A DNA stretch of 64,000 nt from Nilaparvata lugens. Lineage: Eukaryota; Arthropoda; Insecta; Hemiptera; Delphacidae. The stretch spans positions 33,626,017-33,690,016 of the forward strand of contig NC_052518.1 of NCBI RefSeq assembly GCF_014356525.2, read 5' to 3'. The notes beneath the pieces were generated by a model. It was not told the DNA's origin and did not search any database. It saw only the letters and a program-made list of their open reading frames with translations. A program made the position numbers and the translations under genes. How positions within the stretch are numbered: position 1 is the stretch's first letter; each line of letters starts with the position of its first letter. Below are positions 58,331 to 64,000 of this stretch, one piece after another.

Positions 58331-59285
58331 AACCCTTCTTACAACTGTCATTCTTGTTTGTTATTCAGAAGAAAATCAAAGTTTTGTGTGTTCATTCCAT
58401 AATGTGTTAATAAAAGCATAACTTACTCACACTGTCTCTCTCTCTCATTCTCTTACTCAGCCACTCACCACTAGATGACTATACTTACAGTAAGTGTACA
58501 ATGTACTAAACACTGACACAACTGAACTGAGACAGTTGTTGTTCTAGAGGAAAATCAATATAGCAAGTTCATCTTGTGGCAGTTTTACATGCCTACCCCA
58601 ATGGGGAGGGGTAGTAAAAGTAGTTGTGTAGGCCACCAAAACACTTCAATCAATAGTGTCAATTACAATTAGACTAAGCTATGCCGCTGCCACCACCATC
58701 ACCCCCCTCCCTTCATTCCTCCCAGCTTGTTAGCCAAAGGAGAAAATCAATAGCTCATAGTGTCAAGTTAACCAAGGGTGATAATCAGGGCTAAGCATGT
58801 GGCGCCCTCTGTCTTCATCATCATTGATGGGTTTTGATAGACATAACTATAGTTGTTCATTGCAAATTGACCATGCTTTGCATGGCTACATCAAAAAATC
58901 AATGTTGAAAATGCTTCCTTACTGGGTAAGGAGGAAATCAAACCAACACTGGTGTTGTTCGATTGCTACTACTTATTAATATTCAATTTCAACATCTGAA
59001 GGGGAAACAGGACACTTGTGTCATTTCAATAGCCTATTAGATGCACAACAATTGTGTCAGTTGCAACTGAACTGAAGTGTGTCTGAAATCAAATCAATAC
59101 TTGGACTGGGGTGACACTGAGCGCGCGTGCATGCTTTCGCTTATGGCGGGAAAAGATTTTGTGGTTATGTTACCCAGGTGTTACAAATGGTTACAAATGG
59201 TTACTCCATTTGAGCTTAATGCTTGCAAAGATACATAAAATGCATCAAATCTAATTCCTAATCAAAAAAACACTTCAGACTCCTC
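58331..59285. other. Intergenic sequence, no gene recognised
   Basis: A short CT run lies at 58,435-58,448. Nothing else that I can support. The 5' LTR expected for the downstream gypsy relic was not found here. Confidence 0.5.
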
Positions 59286-62071
59286 ATTATCAGCTGTTAG
59301 TATTAGTGGACAAGCATGCTTTTTTTGTGGCAACAAAAAACATTCTCGACTATTTTGCCCAGCTAAAAACGAATTCTGCAAGAAGTGTGGTAAGAAGGGA
59401 CACTTTGCTCAGGTATGTAACTCATGATATGCAAAATCTTCCGTATTAGAGAAAAAAAGAGAGTTTAGTAATTCGATATTACTAACACCTTCAGTGCAAG
59501 CCAAAAAATGTCTTTCAAAGGTTATTATTCCTATTACCATAAACGGAACTGAAAGTCAAGCACTGATCGATACTGGAGCAACTGGCAACTTTATTGACAA
59601 TACCTATGCAAAAAAACTGAATTTAGAAGTTATACCAGAGATAGGAAAAGTAACTTTAGGCTCAAAACGCTTCACACCACAAATCTGAGGCAAAGTTAAT
59701 GTGAATTTAACAGTTCAGGGAGAAAGTTATACAAACACAACCTTAATGCTAATGCAAGACCTCTGTGAAAATATTATTCTTGGGCACGAATTTATGAACA
59801 ATTTCTCCAGTATAGAAATACCATTTGGAGGTAATAAGCCACCTCTTACTATTTGCGGAATAACTCAAGCAAAAATTCCTCCTTGCTCCCTTTTTCAACA
59901 TCTAAAACCCAATTGTCAACCAATTACAACCAAATCTCGCAAATTATCAAAAGATGATGAAGATTTTATTTCCAATGAAATTCAACAATTACTGGAAGAT
60001 GGCATCATAGAAGAAAACCACACACCTTGGCGTGCCCAAGCATTTGTTGTTAAACCCGATAACCGAAAAAAAAGGATGGTTATAGATTATTCTAGAACTA
60101 TAAACAAATTCACTGAATTGGACGCCTATCCCATTCCAAATATGGAAGATTTAGTTCTCAAAGTAGCTCAGTATTCCTGGTATAGTACTGTAGATCTGAA
60201 ATCCGCATATCACCAAGTACCAATCTTACTTGAAGAAAGGCAATACACAGGATTTGAAGCATGTGGGAAACTTTATCAGTTCTGTTGTATTCCTTTTGGT
60301 GTCACTAATGGTGTTTGAGCTTTTCAAAGAGTAATTGATTCACACATACAAAAAGAGAAATTATTTGATACCTATGCTTATTTAGATGACATCATAATTT
60401 GTGGAAATTCAAAAGAAGAACATGACACTAATCTTGAACGGTTTCATGCAGCAGCTTCAAATAACTCACTTACTATAAACAAGGAGAAGAGTAAATTCTG
60501 TAAAAAGGAGATACGTTTCCTAGGATTTTTAGTTGGAAACAAATCATTGCGTCCAGATCCCAAATGCCTTGAGCCTCTACTTAATATACCCCCACCTCCT
60601 AATCCCAAAACTCTTCAGAGAACTGTGGGCCTCTTCGCACATTACTCTTGATGGATACAAAATTTTTCAAGTAAAATTCATGCCTTGGCACACTGTACGC
60701 TCTCCCCTCTTCAAGGAAAGGCCCTTGCAGCTTTTGAAGATCTTAAAAAAGAGGTAGCTGCAGCTGTAATACATGTTTTTGATGAAGGAGGCATTCTCAC
60801 TGTAGAGACTGATGCCTCAGATTTCTGCATAGCAGCAACACTATCTTACAATGAACGTCCTGTTGCATACTTTTCACGAATGCTAAACGAAAGTGAAAAA
60901 CGACACTCATCAGTTGAAAAAGAGGCATATGCCATTGTAGAATCTATTAAGAAGTGGCGTCATTACTTATCTGGTCGTTTCTTTCAACTTATTACTGATC
61001 AAAAATCTGTTTCATTCATGTTCAGTAGCGAGGCAAGAGGCAAGGTGAAGAACGAAAAAATCATGAGGTGGCACCTTGAGCTATCTCAATACACCTATGA
61101 GATCATTTACCGACCTGGTAAAGAGAACATAACTGCTGACACTCTTTCTCGAGCATGTGTGATAATGGGATGTATCACATCAAAACAAGACTTGATAAAA
61201 TATCATCAAGACCTCTGCCACCCCAATCACAAGATTTTTTCACTGGACTAAAGCTCATAACCTTCCATACTCGGTAGATGACATCAGAGAAGTCTGCATG
61301 GAATGCAAGATCTGCTCAGAGCTGAAGCCAAGATACAACTGTTTCAAAGGAAAATTGATAAAAGCAACTCGGCCTTTTGAAAGGATCAACATTGACTTTA
61401 AAGGACCCCTGCCATCATCAACTAGAAACAAGTACATCCTCACTATTGTGGATGAATATTCGAGATTTCCCTTTGCCTATCCCTGTCGAGACATGTCATC
61501 AGAAACAGTAATTCAAAATCTCAATGACTTATTCACCACATACAGCTATCCTTCATATATACACACTGATAGAGGGACCAGTTTTCTATCAAAAGATGTC
61601 AAAGATTACTTAATGTCCAAGGGTGTAGCTACCAGCTCCACAACACCTTACAACCCTCAAGGTAATGGACAGGTGGAATGCTACAATGGAATAATTTGGA
61701 AGACAATCCGTTTAGCCCTACGGTCCAGTAACATGGATACTTCTCACTGGGAAAAAGTACTCTTAGAATCACTAAGCAGCTTTTGCTCGCTTCTCTGCAC
61801 GACCATCAATTGCACACCTCACAAGCGAATGTTCATTCATCCTCGTGATTCCACATCTATGACAAACTTGCCATCCTGGCTGATCAACGCCAAGGAGGCA
61901 TGGATGAAGACCTTTGTAAGACGCAGTAAGCATGATCCTGAAGTTGAAAAGATAGAAATTATTCATTTGAACCCTCATGTCGCTCAAGTAAGACTTTCTG
62001 ATAGAAGAGAAGTTTCTGTCAACATTCGTAGATTGGCCCCGGTAGGTTCCACTACTGGGAGGGAAGAATGA
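59286..62071 (+). pseudogene. Ty3/gypsy gag-pol relic
   Basis: One reading frame carries two zinc knuckles (CFFCGNKKHSRLFC and CKKCGKKGHFAQVC, 59,310-59,415). It continues with the protease LIDTGATGNFID (~59,566), RT (RMVIDYSRTINKFT, DLKSAYHQVPI, catalytic YLDD near 60,379) and RNase H (VETDASDFCIAATL, EKEAYAIVESIKKWRHYL, ADTLSR). The frame is interrupted by TGA at 59,425, 59,686, 60,316 and ~60,650. A frameshift near 61,225 leads to the integrase frame with KICSELKP, INIDFKGPL, HTDRGTSF and the NGQVECYNGIIWKT motif with the catalytic E. It ends at TGA 62,069-62,071. The 5' LTR and most of gag are missing. Domain order RT-RH-INT identifies gypsy. Confidence 0.92.
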
Positions 62072-62203
62072 TATGATAATCATATGTCATGAATCAGTTG
62101 TTTGAATTATTCTAAATCATCAGAAAGTTTGTTATTTTATCTCAGTTTATTTTAGTCAATAAAAGCCATTATTCTAGCTCTTCAATGGTCTCCATTTATT
62201 ACA
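62069..62203 (+). repeat. Possible 3' LTR of the gypsy relic
   Basis: TGATATGATAATC starts directly after a purine tract (GGGAGGGAAGAA), contains AATAAAAG, and a TTATTACA end is found ~135 bp later. With no 5' partner in the window, its borders cannot be confirmed. Confidence 0.3.
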
Positions 62204-62528
62204 CATACATTATTCTATATCAAGTCATGTGTTAATTCATCACACGCTTTTGAAATTTGTTCTTTTGACATCAGTCTAAGACATTGGTATAGATTTATGA
62301 ATGTGAAATTCTTTGCAATTTCTACAAAAATTACAACATACTTGACAAGTATGTTAATAAGACACATGATGATAGAAAATTGTATTCCCTTTTGATTAAA
62401 ACATAGCAACTTTGTAGTAATATATAAAGTGCTTGGTGAGACAATACCTTCTTCTTTCAATCAAGGTTAAGTGTTTGATCAATTAACCTCAGTCAATGTT
62501 CAATCATTGAGTTGAAAGGTAACAAAAA
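62204..62528. other. AT-rich sequence, no gene recognised
   Basis: No supported feature. May contain the promoter of the downstream PLA2-like gene. Confidence 0.45.
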
Positions 62529-63125
62529 ATGGTATGTAGAAAAAAGTTGTCTTCTAGGAAACGTGGGAGAGGAATCTTGAGTTTGGCTAGCAAAATTGTC
62601 AAAGGTATAGAAGGTACTGCAGGGGACATCACTTCAACTATTTCAAATAAATAAATAAATGCATCCCTGGCTGAATTCTATATCCCCGGCTATCAGTGGT
62701 GTGGGCCTGGCACGAAGGTTAATCAAAGGTTACAGAGAGGTGACCCAGGTATAAACATATTAGATAGAGCCTGTAAGGTACATGATATAGAATACACACA
62801 AAATAGTGATAATAAGTCACAATTGATTGCAGACAAAGCTCTTGCAAATGCTGCATGGGAGATATTGAAAAATCCCAAGACTCCAGTTGCTGAAAAAGCT
62901 CTTAGTTATCTTGTAACAAATTTGATGAAAGCTAAAGCTGTGTTTGGTAGTGGTTTGAGAAAGAAGAAGAACAACACAAGTGTTAGGAAAAATCATAGTG
63001 CCTCGCTACGGAAAAAAGCTATTGCTCAGTTGAAACTCCATATTGCAGGTAGAGGTTACTATTCAAAACCGTATCCTCCAATCTCAGGTGGTCGTGTTTT
63101 GATTCCACCCAACCTCCCCCAATAA
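62529..63125 (+). pseudogene. PLA2-like (parvovirus VP1/adintovirus-type) protein, split by one stop codon
   Basis: ATG at 62,529 opens a 41-codon basic peptide (SSRKRGRGILSLASKIVKG) ending at TAA 62,652-62,654. The same frame then stays open to 63,125. Downstream are the hallmarks of a secreted-PLA2-like fold used in virions: a GYQWCGPGT calcium-loop sequence (~62,690-62,716) and DRACKVHDIEY with the catalytic H-D pair (62,781-62,786). A helical region and a basic tail (SGLRKKKN) follow. Densovirus VP1 and some adintovirus/Polinton proteins share this layout, where the enzyme breaches the endosome. The catalytic residues are intact; only the in-frame stop breaks it. It probably belongs to the Polinton at 47.8-56.0 kb. 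Confidence 0.75.
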
Positions 63126-64000
63126 TATGATGTGAGTTTATTTCCACAGAAAAAAAGTAAAAAAGGTGTTAAAAAATGTAGAAAGACAAAGAAGGTGAAA
63201 AAATAAATATCAATAGTAGGGGTAAAGTGAGAGTTCTGAAGAAAAGCTGCCCCAAATCTGAAGAAAAGCTGGAGAAAAGCTGCCCCCAAATCTACCCCAA
63301 AGCTGATTCTTGGTTCTAACCTTGCCCAATCCAATGTAATCTGAACAAACTTAACTTAGCCATACCCCTAATCTCATAATAATTCTCAAATAAAGATCCC
63401 CATTCCCACTTTTTTGGAGAAAACTGGATCCAGCTTTTTTTTATTTCTTGAATAACTAAGAAACCGTTAATTTGACAAGAAAACTACAAGAATAATCTTT
63501 TCCAGTAAATCTAATTACAAATCCATTGACACCCCATTTGTCAAGATTGAACAAAAAATAAGGATCTCATGGGAAAAGTAGATCCAATTTCTTGAATAAC
63601 TAAGAAACCAAGGATAACTTTTTCCAGTAAATCCATTTGTTAAGATTGAACAGAAAATAAGGATCTTATGAAAAAATTAGATCCAATATCTTGAATAACT
63701 AAGAAACTGTTAAAAAACTACAAGAATAATTTTTTTCAGTATATCCATTTGTCAAGGGATCCTAACTCAACTTTTTCTGAACTCAGCAACAAGCACTCAG
63801 AATCTCTAATGATATTTCTATATCGAGACCTAGCACAGCTCCCTTTCTCAAGGAACACCAACCTCAGCACTAAACCCCCCCCCCCCCTGTGGGGGTGGGG
63901 ATGACCCTCTGTCTTTAACCAGCTAAGTTTGAACTAATTGAAAACTCACCACAGGCTTTATTGAGAAGAAAAAATAAATAATAAAAATGTATAAGAAAGA
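63126..64000. repeat. Non-coding tail with diverged tandem repeats and a C-run
   Basis: 63,235-63,305 repeats a GAAAAGCTGCCCC motif. From ~63,427 to 63,760 a ~110-130 bp unit containing TAGATCCAAT, CTTGAATAACTAAGAAAC and CCATTTGTCAAGATTGAAC recurs about three times with divergence. A C-run lies at 63,877-63,890. This could be subterminal repeat of the Polinton, but no terminal inverted repeat is visible in the window. Confidence 0.55.

Overview
The window is eukaryotic, AT-rich, non-genic DNA from an animal genome, most likely an insect. The mix of BEL/Pao, Ty3/gypsy, Jockey/CR1-like LINEs, a Penelope-like element, a Polinton (Maverick) and small TA-flanked MITEs suits a large hemipteran genome such as a planthopper. 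That assignment is inference: no host gene, rRNA or diagnostic single-copy gene is present. I found no intact cellular protein-coding gene. Almost everything with coding capacity belongs to a transposable element or virus-like element.

Layout. 1-1.1 kb holds a decayed gypsy-type gag/protease on the minus strand. It is followed by a 47-bp minisatellite and a ~960-bp (AT)n tract. 3.2-8.8 kb and 22.3-34.2 kb are two copies of one ~5-kb repeat in opposite orientation. The right copy carries a 6.86-kb BEL/Pao element (26,373-33,232) with 496-bp LTRs and a GTTTT target duplication, plus an ~830-bp segment with a spliced-looking FLYWCH-like exon. The left copy carries a different 1.15-kb TAA-flanked segment. 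A third, internally deleted copy lies at ~10.05-10.59 kb. Between the arms are a LINE ORF1 relic, a near-perfect 652-bp tandem duplication, >6 kb of a ~166-bp satellite that runs into a 100-N scaffold gap, a long coiled-coil repeat protein and a GC-rich block. Because the gap lies between the arms, their relative orientation depends on the scaffolding.

34.2-43.3 kb holds two LINE fragments. The second is split by a 6.27-kb non-autonomous LTR element (36,380-42,654, minus orientation, ~795-bp LTRs, AAAC target duplication). That element contains a coiled-coil ORF in gag position and a GGCATT/GGCGCA minisatellite. 43.26-47.81 kb is a Penelope-like array: a rearranged partial copy, then a copy with an intact 817-aa RT/GIY-YIG ORF between ~550-bp terminal repeats that each contain a hammerhead-ribozyme motif.

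47.8-56.0 kb is a decayed Polinton/adintovirus-like element. It has polB on the minus strand (interrupted by a LINE with a 14-bp target duplication and cut off by the Penelope element). Divergently oriented are an integrase with chromodomain, a packaging-type ATPase, a PY-like protein and two small paralogues. A PLA2-like, parvovirus-VP1-like ORF at 62.5-63.1 kb probably belongs to the same element. Between them lie a foldback element, hexanucleotide repeats and a gypsy gag-pol relic (59.3-62.1 kb) whose four pol-frame stops are all TGA. No major capsid, penton or protease gene was recognised. The points most worth follow-up are the fibre-like coiled-coil protein that shares an N-terminal motif with the Polinton small ORFs, the intact Penelope element with paired ribozymes, the duplicated module in PolB, and the near-identical LTRs flanking badly broken or non-autonomous interiors.
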